A stretch of 64,000 bases of DNA from Solenopsis invicta (Eukaryota; Arthropoda; Insecta; Hymenoptera; Formicidae): assembly GCF_016802725.1 (NCBI RefSeq), contig NC_052673.1:9125037-9189036 (forward strand), read 5' to 3'. The notes below the pieces were generated by a model. The model did no database searches. It was not told the DNA's origin and saw nothing but the letters and a program-made list of their open reading frames with translations. Position 1 is the first letter of the stretch; each line of letters opens with the position of its first letter. This document shows, in pieces, positions 10,825 through 21,926 of this stretch. The translations under genes and the position numbers were made by a program.

Positions 10825-11075
10825 GTGAGTAGTGAACGCAAATGAGTGTATGAGAGCGAGCGAAACTTTCCGTGCTCGGATGCCGCGGAAGACGCGTTCG
10901 TTTCTCCCTCCTCGGTGTCCCCGGGACGATTTCGAGCGACGGACTCGCACCGACGAGACCGGGCAAAAAGTCTTAATCTCTTCAGCATGTGCGCGGAAGG
11001 TGACGGATCGTAGGCGATAAACGCTTCTCTCTCGTCGTCCTCGTTCTCGCGTGTGTGACGTAGTGGCGTATGTAC

Positions 11076-11076
11076 G

Positions 11077-11119
<43 letters not shown>
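11076..11119 (+). repeat. CGTG tetranucleotide microsatellite
   Basis: About 11 perfect units of CGTG/TGCG. It produces spurious VRAC-type open frames on the plus strand and HART-type frames on the minus strand. Confidence 0.95.
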
Positions 11120-11390
11120 ATGGTGTATGTGCGTTCACATGCCTGTGCGTGCACGCAGCCGGCGCGCGTACGAAAAAACCCGCCTCGGTTACGCTCGGAC
11201 TGCGTCTCCGGCGCGCGCTTTTACGGCAGGAGGTTCGGCGTAAAATCGGTCGAGACAGCCGACTGCCGCCGGTCGCGCGGCACACCCCGAAGAAATTACG
11301 GCCCCGATGGCCGAGACCCTTTCACGGGAAGGGACGGAGATCCTGGAAATTATCATTTTTTTCCCAAAAAGAATATACAAGCTCGTTAAT

Positions 11391-11719
11391 ATAATAACTT
11401 GAAAACGATCGCAACGAGCAGTAGAGCGAGGATAGCGGCATTTAATTCAAGGTTAATTTAAACATTAATTATATTTTAAATTAAAGAAAATAGACGGATA
11501 GGTTACTGAAGACAAAGTACACTTGGTAAAAAGTCGTATCAGCAACTAGAAATTTAAGGACAAATAGTAACAATAAGTAAGTTATATGAAAATTAAGAAA
11601 ATATAATATAATCATTCATTAGATAACTACAGTTACACAAATGTAGGCGATGAAAAAGTTGATCCTGCTAAAATTTGAATCTGTGATCCTTCGTTTCTCA
11701 CTCTCAGACTTGCCACACC
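11391..11719. other. AT-rich flank of CpG island 1
   Basis: The composition falls abruptly to AT-rich at about 11390. No feature is recognised. Confidence 0.4.
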
Positions 11720-12173
11720 ACACTGAAGGAAAAAAAATATTGCGAAACAAAAAATTCTACTTGACACAAAAAAATTATTTACTCAGCAGGTAAATAATAG
11801 CTTATTTATATGCAGACAAGTTAAAAATTTTTTTCAATTCAAATATTTATATAACTAACATAAAGAAATAATTTTTAATCATGTAATTTTTTGCAGTTTG
11901 AAAAATATTCACTATTAGACTGTTTTTATATTCAAAATAAACGGATTTTTAAATCCAGGAAAACAATTTAAATTTAATAATATTATTATTTTTTTTGTAA
12001 AATCACACACATTATTTAAATGTAAAAATACAGAATATACTTGAGGTAATGTCTATTTATTTAAAAATGTTTAAATATTTTTACTTAAACTGAACAAACA
12101 AATGTTTGTATCGAAATATATGATTTTAAGAAAATGTATTTTTTTTTCATTAAAAAAAATTTTTATCTCAGTG
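11720..12173. mobile_element. MITE family B, copy 1
   Basis: The left end is ACACTGAAGGAAAAAAA and the right end TTTATCTCAGTG. Shared internal landmarks with the other two copies are TTGACACAAAAAAAT, CACTATTAGACTGTTTTTAT, TATTTAAATGTAAA, TATGTCTATTTA-type text and GAACAAACAAATGTTTG. No coding frame, so non-autonomous. Confidence 0.75.
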
Positions 12174-14770
12174 CACTGTTGTCATAATTATTTTAGTCAT
12201 TTTGCCTCAACGAAAAATATAATATATTATTAATACTAAAGTATTTTGTATAAATAATTAACTAGTTATTATGACATTACGCTTCATTAAAAAAAATAAT
12301 CTTAATAGAAAAATGCAATTGTCATAACTTATGAAGTCTAACTGTGTAACGTAGTTGAGTAGCTATTTCACTATCGATTAATAGTGCACATGAATTGTTG
12401 CAGTAATTATATTTTTTTAGTACATAATATTACTTTGGTACTTATTTATAAAACTGGTAAGATATTAAATTTCCGAGTTCTCAAATTTATAGTAGCTAAA
12501 ACTATTTCGTTTTCTCTCAATGTAAAGTTGAAACATGTATCATGAATTTTTTTAGTTTTAAAATTGTTATTTGTTTTTGTCGATTTTTTATTACGGAAAT
12601 GAAGAGGGAGAGAGTCTCCCGTGTGCTAGCGATAAGCTTATTGTACAGGGTGTACGATAATCCGCGAGGTAAAATCGGCGAGGTTGTTTCTCGTGCAAAA
12701 AAAAAGAATAAAAAATAGAGTTCCTATCGATCGTGCGAGAGGAGTGATTATAAAAACTCTGTCGAGAGTTTGTCGAGCGTAAGTCTATTTGTTCTGGCGT
12801 CAACGTTGTACGCCGCGATAATTAGCTACAGCTGCAGGAGCGTTACCGCGAACTCCTAATTCCAGAAGTGTATCAGCGTACTCGCGATTGCGGTATCTTG
12901 CCTCTATTTTGAGAGGTCAACGAATGCTATCGGTACCGCGACGTGCGCATTGTGACGTAAACAAATTCTAAGGTTAAATGTGAGAAATATTTTGCCAGAC
13001 TGTAGACAACAAATATTTATATATAAACAAACGCGCGTTATTTTTATCTGAGTAATTATTTTTTCCCTTCGAGGAGGAAACTACGCAACACACCAATGGA
13101 AAAACTCTGTCCTGTATTTCTCACGTATTTTTCACGGTGGATCGTTTCTGCCGCATGTGTATCTTTATTTATAATCTTTGTATAAACTTGCGGGACAAAT
13201 GAAGCGTTGTGCTGGATGGGCTTTATCTAATTTATACGATAATTTATCTGCGAGTTTGCCTCTCTTTAAAATTTTGTTCTAAAGAGTTGAGAGAGTGCTG
13301 TCAAATGTTATCGTTTAATGCCCAGTTTTATGTAACGCAGGTTAAATTTAATCTCAACTTTTATTCTTTGTCTTCTTCTGATTCCGAGAACTAGAAAAAG
13401 GTGAAAGGGAAATCGAGATTAAAGTTAATCTATGGTGAATTCTGATTAAATTCACGAGTCGCCGGATGATGAATGGTCACGGACGTACGTCCGTCTGATT
13501 TTCGTCATTTCGTGTTACGTAAGAACGGACGTTTTTTACATCGTGCCATTTTCGATGTAACGAGAAATCGGCGCCCGAGGCGCGAGACGCAACAAAGCGT
13601 CCATGTAACCTTGATGTATGTTTCCCGTGGCGAGAAAAATCGTCAAAGCAGCACGGTCGCTTTCGCTCTCACCGATACGTCACAATCTCACTTTTTATTT
13701 CTCTTTTTTTTTCGCGGAACTCTTCCTGAAACTCGCTATGACCTTGGAGAAAGAGCATTCGAATCAAAACGTTTTCACTTGCTTACAAGGCATACAAATA
13801 TTTAATCATAATGAACTGTTGATTGATTGAATACGTCTCGAGAGAGATACTCCGATTTTTAATTAATATTAATTTTGCTTTCTCCTTTGCTTACATAATT
13901 CTCTGATAGCAAGCATTTATTATCTGTCTCATATAATGTAAAATATTAATTATCGGATTTTTTATTGGAGGTATAATATTAGATTTAGTATATACCTTTT
14001 CTTGCTGAGATTTTTTAATTTTAAAAATTGTTTCTTCTTATTTCGCGCCTGCCTTAAGTTTCGTCGGTTAATTAAATCGCGATTTATTTTTACATCAAAC
14101 AAAATAATCGCAAGTCGTGCTTTTTAAATATACGCTTATATAATTAAATTACATATATTCCGAAGGGAGATCTTAATCATTTTGTTCAGTATGTGTATAC
14201 ATTGGTAATTTTTATTCGCGATCATGTCAGGAAGATATATTTAATTGGCTCAAAAACTTTACGAACCAATTTCACGGTCGCATCAAGGCTCGTATCAATT
14301 ATGCACACCTTGAAAACATTTCATTTCGGCTAATCATAAATTGTCAACGCAATTTAGTCATTGTCGTTTCTGAATAAACACAATCACGCTACGTATTTCT
14401 TCAGCGACAGTTTAATTTGAGACCTCTTTTTATGCTAACATTACAAACTTTCAGCATTAAATCTATGACTGAGTCTGAAGTAAAATTTTCGTTAAGCGAT
14501 TTGCCATTCAATTTATTGAAATCAATTACACTGTTAACCGGTTTGCCATACAAATTGCTGAAATCAATTTGTGTTACTCGTTAAAACTTATGTAATCAAT
14601 ACTTCGTTACCATTGAAAAATTCGCTAATTATTTTCCTAAATGAATTCACAAAACAGAAATTGAATAAAAAAAGAAAATAAATTCAATTGGAGGGACATT
14701 CATAAAACATTCTCTATATTAAGGTAAATATCTGTAAATTTTACGTCGAAACATTTTTATTATATATACA
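12174..14770. other. Long stretch without a recognised gene
   Basis: AT-rich, with more balanced blocks at about 12600-12960 and 13440-13720. ACAGGGTGTACG at 12645 resembles the CAGGGTGT termini of the element at 63144 but has no partner end nearby. Open frames of 60-110 codons lack domain or splice support. Confidence 0.4.
13479..13494. promoter_or_regulatory. Perfect 16-base palindrome
   Basis: ACGGACGTACGTCCGT is a perfect palindrome in a balanced, CG-containing block. A partial repeat, ACGGACGT, lies at about 13525. Could be a dimeric factor site; function unknown. Confidence 0.4.
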
Positions 14771-15188
14771 GGATGGTCGTTAAGTAGTCCAAAAGACTTG
14801 AAAGAGTGATTCCGGCTGCGGTCCACTTGACGCTACAAATGCATCGAAGCGTTCGATTGACCAATCGGAACAAAGAATTTTACGAATCGACCGATCAAAG
14901 AATGCTTCGAGGCGTTCATAGTGTTTAATGGACTGTAGCCTTCTTACACTAACTCGAGACGAAAACTTTATATGACCATATGTCCGAAACGGTTTAGTTT
15001 CAAAGATATAGGGTGTTAAAGTTGAAAAAAAATTTCGTTAAATATATGCAAAGTTTCATCAAAATAATCCGAGTGGATTTCGAAATTTTTAGAAAAAATG
15101 AATTGTTTCCTTCAACTTTGACACCTTGTCTGTTTGAAACTAAGCTCTTTCGAATATATGGTCATATAAAGCTTTTATCTTGAATTAG
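14771..15188. mobile_element. Composite foldback repeat
   Basis: Two inverted-repeat modules. The first (about 14821-14937) pairs GTCCACTTG and ATGCATCGAAGCGTTC with GAATGCTTCGAGGCGTT and TTAATGGAC-type text. The second (about 14951-15188) pairs CTTTATATGACCATATGTCC and GGTTTAGTTTCAAAGA with their approximate complements ending near 15188. It starts near ACAGGATGGTCGTTAAGTAG, in the style of insect repeats beginning ACAGG. No transposase is visible. Confidence 0.55.
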
Positions 15189-15320
15189 GTCCGACTTTAT
15201 AGCCATCTCAAATCTTAAATCTCATTCATCTTCAATCTCAAATTTTAGCTCTCAGGTTTTGAATGTTTAACCTCAAATTTTAGTGCTAATGGCTAATCAT
15301 TAAATTCAATACTTCAGGAC
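15189..15320. repeat. Short motif array CTCAAATTTTA/TCTCAAATC
   Basis: Variants of ATCTCAAATCTTAAATCTC and CTCAAATTTTAG recur between about 15205 and 15290. Related complementary wording (GAGACTTGAGAGTTAAAATTTG) reappears right of the 15323 element at about 15539-15600. The 15323 element may therefore have inserted into a larger inverted structure. Confidence 0.4.
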
Positions 15321-15322
15321 TA

Positions 15323-15478
15323 ATGGCTTCTACACACAGAGGACGCGGCAAAGCTTGCCGCACGGTGGAAATTGACGCGATAGCCAATCAAAATTGGTTA
15401 GAGTTCAACTTCTTCCTCACGGCGGAAGATTTGATTGGTTATCGTGCCAACTTTCGCCTTATTTTGTGCAGAAGCCAT
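15323..15478. mobile_element. TA-flanked MITE, 156 bases
   Basis: TIRs ATGGCTTCTACACA and TTGTGCAGAAGCCAT bracket the element, with TA on each outer side (15321-15322 and 15479-15480), as expected for a Tc1/mariner-type target duplication. The interior is more GC-rich than its surroundings and itself folds (GCGATAGCCAATCAAA with TTTGATTGGTTATCGT). Confidence 0.75.
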
Positions 15479-15681
15479 TAACCGTCAAAAACCGAATTTG
15501 ATGACTGGCCACAACACTAAAATTTAAGGGTGCACATTCGAGACTTGAGAGTTAAAATTTGACATTGGAGACAAGATCTAAAATTTGAGAAATGACCATA
15601 AATTTGGATTTTAACTGTAAGGAATTATTCTTTAAAATTTTTTAGAATATTTAACGATCTGATATATATATACACACACAC

Positions 15682-15855
15682 ACACATTGAAAAAAGTTTT
15701 ATATGTTTTAGGAAATATATTTGTTTTAAACATTTCCTTGATTAAAACAAATAGTATAAAATAATTTATTTTTAAACATAAGAAATATTGTTTTTAATCA
15801 AGGAAGTGATTATAATATAATATATTTACTTGTACATAAAATTTTTTCAATGTGT
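15682..15855. mobile_element. Small TIR element
   Basis: The left ACATTGAAAAAAGTTTTATAT pairs with ACATAAAATTTTTTCAATGT at the right. An inner pair is ACATTTCCTTGATTAAAACA with TTTTTAATCAAGGAAGTG. It follows a short CA tract. About 174 bases, non-coding. Confidence 0.65.
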
Positions 15856-15887
15856 TTATATATATATAACATGTATACACTGAAAAA

Positions 15888-15956
15888 CAATTTTATATAT
15901 TATTACTATTAATATATACAATAATAGCAATAGTAATAATTTTTAGTGCAATGTAG
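15888..15956. repeat. Mini foldback with CACTGAAAAA end
   Basis: ACACTGAAAAACAATTTT at the left roughly mirrors ATTTTTAGTGCAATGT at the right, around an AT palindromic core. It may be a deleted relative of the neighbouring element. Confidence 0.4.
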
Positions 15957-17050
15957 AAAAATCGGAGGCTTGAAATCAGTAATTGTAGTAACAATAAAAT
16001 CATGAAAAATTATGTATATGCTGCAGTTGGTGAGGCATCAGCAAGTTGCTGCTACTACAACATTACCAGTAACAAAAATTAAGTACTACAGCAGGACAAA
16101 GTCAAATACATAAAAACAACACACAGGAGCGTACAAACCTTCATACCCACAGCAAACATAACGCTCGCGCAACACGCATACAGTGAAATTCTCGTGCAAG
16201 CAAACGCATAACACGTACAACATACGTTCTTGCGCGCAACTGTCTCATATTAAGTTTTTGTATGCGTGCACGCACATCTGTATGTATGTGTGCTACATAC
16301 GCAACATATTGTGACTGCTGTTTAAAGTTGCATTTAATTATGACTGACGGATTCGATGAAATTATTTAGATGGTTTAAAAGTCTTACTTTCAAATCAAGC
16401 AGACAGACTTCGAAGAAACGATAATCGATAATCCATTCTTGCGGATCGCGTCGTCATCTCATACTTTTCGTGCCATCGCAAATTGGAAAGCTTTCGGTCG
16501 AGTTGCCGAGACGATTAAAGTTTGTCGTTCGCATTAAATTTGAGGAAAGCACGGACGTGGCTGGAGACACGGCACAAAACATGTAGAGAGTCCAGAACTT
16601 CCGCGTTTTTATCGGAATCTGAATCAAAAACTCGGCAAAGCTTATTGCGGTTGGAATATGTATTCGACTTTGTGGGAATCAAGCATGAATTAATAACTTT
16701 TTGAAACAGGATTTTATTCATTCGCGTGTATCGCATGCCTGATCTGTTAAATTTGTTTGAACTCCCGGCGTATTCTACGTACTAATAAATTACTCGATAA
16801 ATATACAAAAAGTTCTTTCATAAATATTTAATGAGTTAATTTTTAACTTTTGCTGTGCGATATATTTATAACATACATTTTAATCGATTGAAAAAATTTG
16901 CTGAAGATAAATTTGCTTGGTGGAAATTTCCATATATTCAGAGATTTTACCTTTGAGCAAGATGTTTGCAGATTATCTTTGACAGGTTTTAAACAGTTTT
17001 TTGTGCACGTTTGTCAAACAATTGTATAATAATTGTCAATAATGGTACAT
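15957..17050. other. Stretch without a recognised gene
   Basis: An ACGCATACA/ACACGTACA-rich patch at about 16120-16310 looks like decayed simple sequence. A balanced block at 16430-16740 has short open frames only. Confidence 0.4.
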
Positions 17051-17227
17051 ACACTGGGAAAGAAGAAGTCGTTAATTGAATTAAATTTTTTCAAGTATTT
17101 ATGTATTTAAGTTGGATATATAAATGCTTAAAGTTCAAATATATTTTATGTATTTGAGATAAATATATAAATACTTGAATTGAAAAATGAAAGAAATTTA
17201 ATCAATTTAATAATTTTTCCTCAGTGT
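17051..17227. mobile_element. Small TIR element with CACTG ends
   Basis: CACTGGGAAAGAAG at the left and TTTTTCCTCAGTG at the right, each flanked by TA (17050-17051 and 17227-17228 approximately). An inner pair is TCAAGTATTTATGTATTTAA with ATATATAAATACTTGAATT. The termini resemble family B. Confidence 0.65.
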
Positions 17228-18101
17228 ACAAAAAGCGCAATTGTATTGTTTGTATTTTTATTAATTTATTCTTTAAGTGTTTGCAATATCAAAGCAATTA
17301 ATGTATATTTGATAATATTTCCATAAGACGTGCACAATTTTCCAGCCATTCAGCGCGTAATTCAACGCCCATTCGCCAGCGCGTCCCACTTCTTCGATAC
17401 ATTCATTCTGCTCCATTCATTCTGGAATCTACTATGCGTGAATAAATCCGCGTTTCTTTTGGACGGTGGCGAGACGCGCCGACGCGAGAAGACGTTCGAC
17501 GAGAAGCGAAACGCGGGTCAGATTAATCGCTTTCATTTTCTTGCTCGAGCACATTTTCTCAGAATTCCCGAGTCTCATTTTAATTGCGCGATTACATCAG
17601 ATGATGGCGAACTCGACGCGACCGCGTTAATGCTCAACTGCGCCGGTGCTCTCCCCAACTCTTTGATCGTCGACCTGTCTATAACGAGCCTACTCGCTAA
17701 TTCCATGCGAAACGAAAACTTATCTGCGGCATTATCGTTGGCGCGCATATTAGTCACCTATAGATGAGCAAGGTCGCGATATTAACGTGCTTTCGACTGG
17801 AAACTTTCCAGCAAATTTTCTGGCTGGAAAACTTGTCGCGCCAGATTGACGTTTCAGCGGATGCAGCACGATATCGAATGCGATCCGTTCTCTTTTCGGT
17901 TTTCCGGATTGATTTTAAACATCAACTTGCCATTTTACTTTCATTAATCAATGCCAAGTCACGAGAGATTAATTTACGAGCGATTTAACACGACGCGTAA
18001 TTTCTCTGGGGACGGGGCCGGTTATCGGTGCTAGGATTCGATGCGTTATATTGACAGTGGCACACCAAAGGTAGACTTCTCGCGCGCGTATTCAGGTATC
18101 C
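17228..18101. promoter_or_regulatory. GC-balanced block, possible regulatory DNA
   Basis: From about 17330 the composition becomes balanced and CG-containing. A 145-codon open frame here begins with GTG, not ATG, so I do not call it a gene. Conserved non-coding DNA is a fair alternative. Confidence 0.25.
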
Positions 18102-18404
18102 ATGCACACGGTGGCAACGAACAAACGGGTTCAAGTATTTTATGGCCTTTACCCGCTGCCGGCCCGTCTACTTTCCATTACTCGTAATACCGCGGGAGGT
18201 AGTAATGGATCGGCGGTAAATTTCTGGCTCCTTCTTTCGCAGTTAAATGTGCTCGGGGAAAATAACTCGATGGGACATCACGCGGAAATAACGATTGAAA
18301 GTGAGATTCTTGTAACTGTGTCGCTGATAGGTGATAGTACTTGTTTTCGCGCAATTTTTAAGAGCGCCCGACGCATTAAACTTTCTTCTCCGCCGCACGT
18401 ATAA
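18102..18404 (+). CDS. Open frame of unknown status (100 codons)
   Basis: An ATG frame in a GC-balanced block. The translation (MHTVATNKRVQVFYGLYPLP and onward) has no domain I recognise. There is no close promoter and no splice signal that fits. Probably chance, listed for testing. Confidence 0.12.
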   Translation: MHTVATNKRVQVFYGLYPLPARLLSITRNTAGGSNGSAVNFWLLLSQLNVLGENNSMGHHAEITIESEILVTVSLIGDSTCFRAIFKSARRIKLSSPPHV

Positions 18405-19495
18405 TTTTTTATAGTAACTTGGTAGAGGTAATATCTAGGCTTAATTGGCGATACTCTACGTGTCGTTCGTTAAATTATATCCTGTTTATTGCGATATTAT
18501 CGCGGTATATTGGTGTCGATACTCATGTTAACGCGATGTGCCGTGCAACTCAATCAACTTACTAAAATTATAGATTTCTAATTTGATCCCCTTTTATAGA
18601 AATCAAGGACTACGGTATTTGAGACAAGTTCCTTTACATCCTTTAACGCCAAGTAATAAGATAATATCGCATTAAGAAGAAATATTTCTTAAAAGAATTA
18701 AAATAATTAGCCGATATGATCAACTGAACATTGATTGATTCAACAATTATTTAGTTGTACGAAAAAGGTATCGTTCATTTATGTGTCAACTATTCAAATT
18801 TTTTAACCGCGAATTAATTGAGGATATTTTGGCTATACAATACTAAAACTTATCGAAATTTCAAAACTGAAAGCTTCTCTAGGTTTAATCTCTTTTTTCT
18901 TAATAAACAAAACATTTTAATCGCGAATGCCCTAATTTGGCCCTGAAATTAGCTGGAAAGAAGAAAACGATGAAAAATTTGATTTATAATGGTTTTGCAG
19001 CAAAAATTACTACGTTTGGCTGCAGTTTTAAATAAATAACTTTTAAACGAATAAGTGAATCTAAATGAATTTTTGCACGAATATTTATTAGAATTTTATT
19101 GATATATGTAAAACTTTTGATTTAATTGGTAATGCTACTTCCCCATAAATTTTGCAAATAAGTACTGCAAAACGTGATTTTACATAAAAATAAAAAATAA
19201 ACAAAGAATAAAAAAACCTTTAAACCAATAAGTGAATTTTGCTTAAATTTTACACAGATATCCAAACGTAATACTAGAATATTCTATGAAATTTTTATTT
19301 TTGCTAATGTTTTGAGATGACACATACATTCTTAAACCGACACACTATTTAGTTGCACGAATTATCGGATTAAATATTTTTCAACAAATTTTTTCTCCAT
19401 AGAAAATTTTCAAACAATTGCGTATAGATTTACATATTGGGGCACCGTAACAATTTCTTTTGTTCCTCGTGTTTTTATCGTCTCTCATCAGTTGT
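18405..19495. other. AT-rich stretch without a recognised gene
   Basis: AT-rich with no visible repeat symmetry or coding frame. Confidence 0.45.
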
Positions 19496-19512
19496 CACAC
19501 TTTTCTCTCAGG

Positions 19513-19664
19513 GAGCAATCCACGGTTGCCTCCCGCATTTAATTATATTGAAACCAGCTCCGGCGTGCTTATTTATTGGCCGATAAAGGGCACACCCGGT
19601 ATAAGGAACGCAGACGGCTCTTGGTCCGTGAACTGGCCGACCAGCTGCTCCTTCAACGAAAAAG
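19513..19664 (+). other. Candidate cryptic exon
   Basis: A long pyrimidine-rich tract ending in CACACTTTTCTCTCAG at 19512 is a strong acceptor. The following sequence is open in one frame (reading GSNPRLPPAFNYIETSSGVL and onward). Possible donors downstream are poor (GTATAA near 19600, GTACAA near 19665). No homology recognised. Confidence 0.2.
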
Positions 19665-19864
19665 TACAAGTCAGCTGTTTTCCGGCGTGGCGCGCGCCGC
19701 GCCGCCAGTTCCAGGCGTCCCGACGCGACAGGACGCGATGCATCCGAGTCTGCCTTTCATTTTGCAAGGCCAATTCCAAAAATAAGATATTAACGCGACG
19801 GGTTTTTATCGCATTTGTCGAGCTTTCGCGTCTGTTTCTTGCAATTAAAACTTTCTGACTTTTT

Positions 19865-21524
19865 AACGTCATCAAATAATTTCTGACCGGGGGGGCTAAT
19901 GACTGGTTATGGCAACTGGCATTAAACGTAGAAAAGCTTTCGAAGGCAAAGGCTTGACGGAGCTCGTGCGAATGAACAAATATTACCTAGGAAGCAGCTG
20001 CTTTCCCGAAAAGTCAGCTGTTTCCTGACATTCGTATCGGTTCGTAGCACACGCCGATTACAGTGATAAAAAGAATATCGATAAAGAAAACTGTAAAAAA
20101 GGGTCTCTCATTGATTTTATAAGTGTAACTGATCGGCCACTCGGGCCAATCAAGGCAGGTATTATATTTTCCAACATCTTGATTTCTGCTGTGTGTTTGC
20201 CGGGAGCAATAAAGTTATAAAATAAAGAGACTGAAATTAAGTTTTCACGCTACGTGATATACGTTTGTTTCATAAATCATGCGATACCACATGGTATTTG
20301 TGAAAGATCAGAAGGAATTGCAAATGACGGAGTTGAACAAATGTCTCATTTAAAAATATATGTCATCTCAAATATATCGCATTTCAAATTATTATGAAAA
20401 CTTAAAAAATTTTATACATTGTTCTATCTATTATATTTGAGTATTTCCGTAAAATTCGAGCATAATTCTCTTATTGATTTAAAAGCTATTTTATTTTTTA
20501 CTTACTCTTGACTTTTATATAAAATTTTATATAGTAATTTATTTACAAATTTGATAAGGAAATAATATTACGAATTAAATCGAGTATTTTACATTGATAA
20601 AATTTTAATAAATATTCTTGCAAAATTTTACTTTGATTCACTTACTCGTTTAAAAATCGTTTATCTAAACTTGCAGTAAAATAAGATCACTTTTGTTGTC
20701 CTATTATAAATCAATTTTTTCGCTATTTTCTTCAGCTCATTTCAGATTGACCAAAATTTTTTTACGTTGATTAGGAAAAAAAAAGAGAATAAATCTACGA
20801 ATCTTCCGTTCAGTTTTCATATTTCAATAACTTTTAGCTGATATTGTAGAATTAAAATAGCCTTAAGAAATATTTCTATCTGGTGATTTTTCAACCCGTA
20901 ATTTCTTTCGCGCTACTTTTCCGCGTGACGTCCCTTTGACACAACTTTGACGGTTAAGGACGACGGGTTGAGAGCCGCTGTTCTTTGTACCCGTTTGCCC
21001 GGAACGAAATGGAATGTAACCGACCAGAGAAAATACGTAGGGTATGTTCGTTGCGTGTAACGTCTTTCGGATCCGGAGCAGGTGCCCCTCGCTGTGCCCA
21101 ACCGGGACTCAGGGCCGTAAGCTATTCCGAAGATGGTAAAAACTCGTTACGAGTGTCATAATTTAACGCCTGGGCAATCGAGTAGTTTGCGATGTTCCTT
21201 CACAACTGTAATCGTATATATCTTGTGACACTTTGAAAAGAAAATTTTCAATTGAAGGGATTGCTTTGCGAGAGACGAATGATTTCAATTGACGGTTCTA
21301 GCCTTACGACTAAACTTTCTTGGATTTACTACGTTTTTTTTTTTATATTTACCGTTAAACATTCTCACTGGACGTCTCACTGGAATTTGCACACAAATAA
21401 TTTTGCTGCCCTTAAGAATTGTGGGCAAATTGTAAAAATTTGTTCAGATTTTGGTGGTGTTAACGGACAAATTTTGTAGAATTCGTAGAAATTTCTTCTC
21501 ACTTGGAGAGAAAGCGCGCGGAAC
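19865..21524. other. Stretch without a recognised gene
   Basis: AT-rich with a balanced block at about 20900-21180. No structure found beyond short runs. Confidence 0.4.
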
Positions 21525-21926
21525 GAGGGGAAATTCACAGCCGGCATTGGTGTACAAAATTTCGGCAGTGGACTGCCGAAAAAAGTAGGCAGTGACCTAT
21601 AATATTGACGGCATTGTCGTCAGTGGTTGGGGAGTGGTGAGCTCACTTCAGAGTCAGTTTTTCGATCATGGAGTTGAGCACAAAAATTTTTGAATACTTC
21701 GGGAAAGCTTTAGAATTCTTGTGCAGGCATTGGCGTATGATAATGGGCACGCGGTAGTGTTCATAATTGCATGGCATTGCCTTAATTTTAATATAGGATT
21801 GACGGCATTGTAGGCATTGACTAACAATAAGCATTGTCGGCAGTGTACAAAAATGTCGGCAGTGTTTTACAGCAATGCCAAAAATCGGCATTGGTGTACA
21901 AAATTTTGGGTTGTGAATTCCCCCTC
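21525..21926. mobile_element. TIR element with internal GGCATTG/GGCAGTG motif array
   Basis: The ends are GAGGGGAAATTCACAGCC and GGTTGTGAATTCCCCCTC, inverted copies with two or three differences. The subterminal CGGCATTGGTGTACAAAATT occurs in the same orientation near both ends (about 21543 and 21883). Between them GGCATTG, GGCAGTG and GCATTG recur about ten times, mostly on the plus strand. About 400 bases, no coding frame. I do not recognise the superfamily. Confidence 0.7.

Larger units (their letters stand above)
9300..11390 (+). promoter_or_regulatory. CpG island and probable promoter region 1
   Basis: A 2-kb block very rich in CG, bounded by AT-rich DNA, with GC-box-like and simple repeats (10-base tandem units at 9673, TC tract at 10309, CGTG tract at 11076). 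Stop codons are rare in all frames simply because of composition. Strong splice donors on the plus strand at 10067 and 10825 and an acceptor at 10741 suggest a plus-strand transcript starting in the left half. The TC tract is a potential site for GAGA-type proteins. I cannot place a transcription start exactly, and the gene cannot be named. Confidence 0.55.

Noticed and set aside
9600..11290. Several long overlapping open frames (up to 190 codons) on both strands
   Set aside because: They start at GTG or other non-ATG codons, overlap in several frames, and exist because CG-rich DNA and the CGTG microsatellite contain few stops. Their composition is R, A, H and T-rich noise.
17330..17767. 145-codon plus-strand frame
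   Set aside because: It begins at GTG with no early ATG, has no recognised domain, and lacks splice context.
19460..19858. 132-codon frame with a signal-peptide-like hydrophobic start
   Set aside because: The start is TTG and the hydrophobic start is the polypyrimidine tract before an acceptor-like AG, not a real signal peptide.
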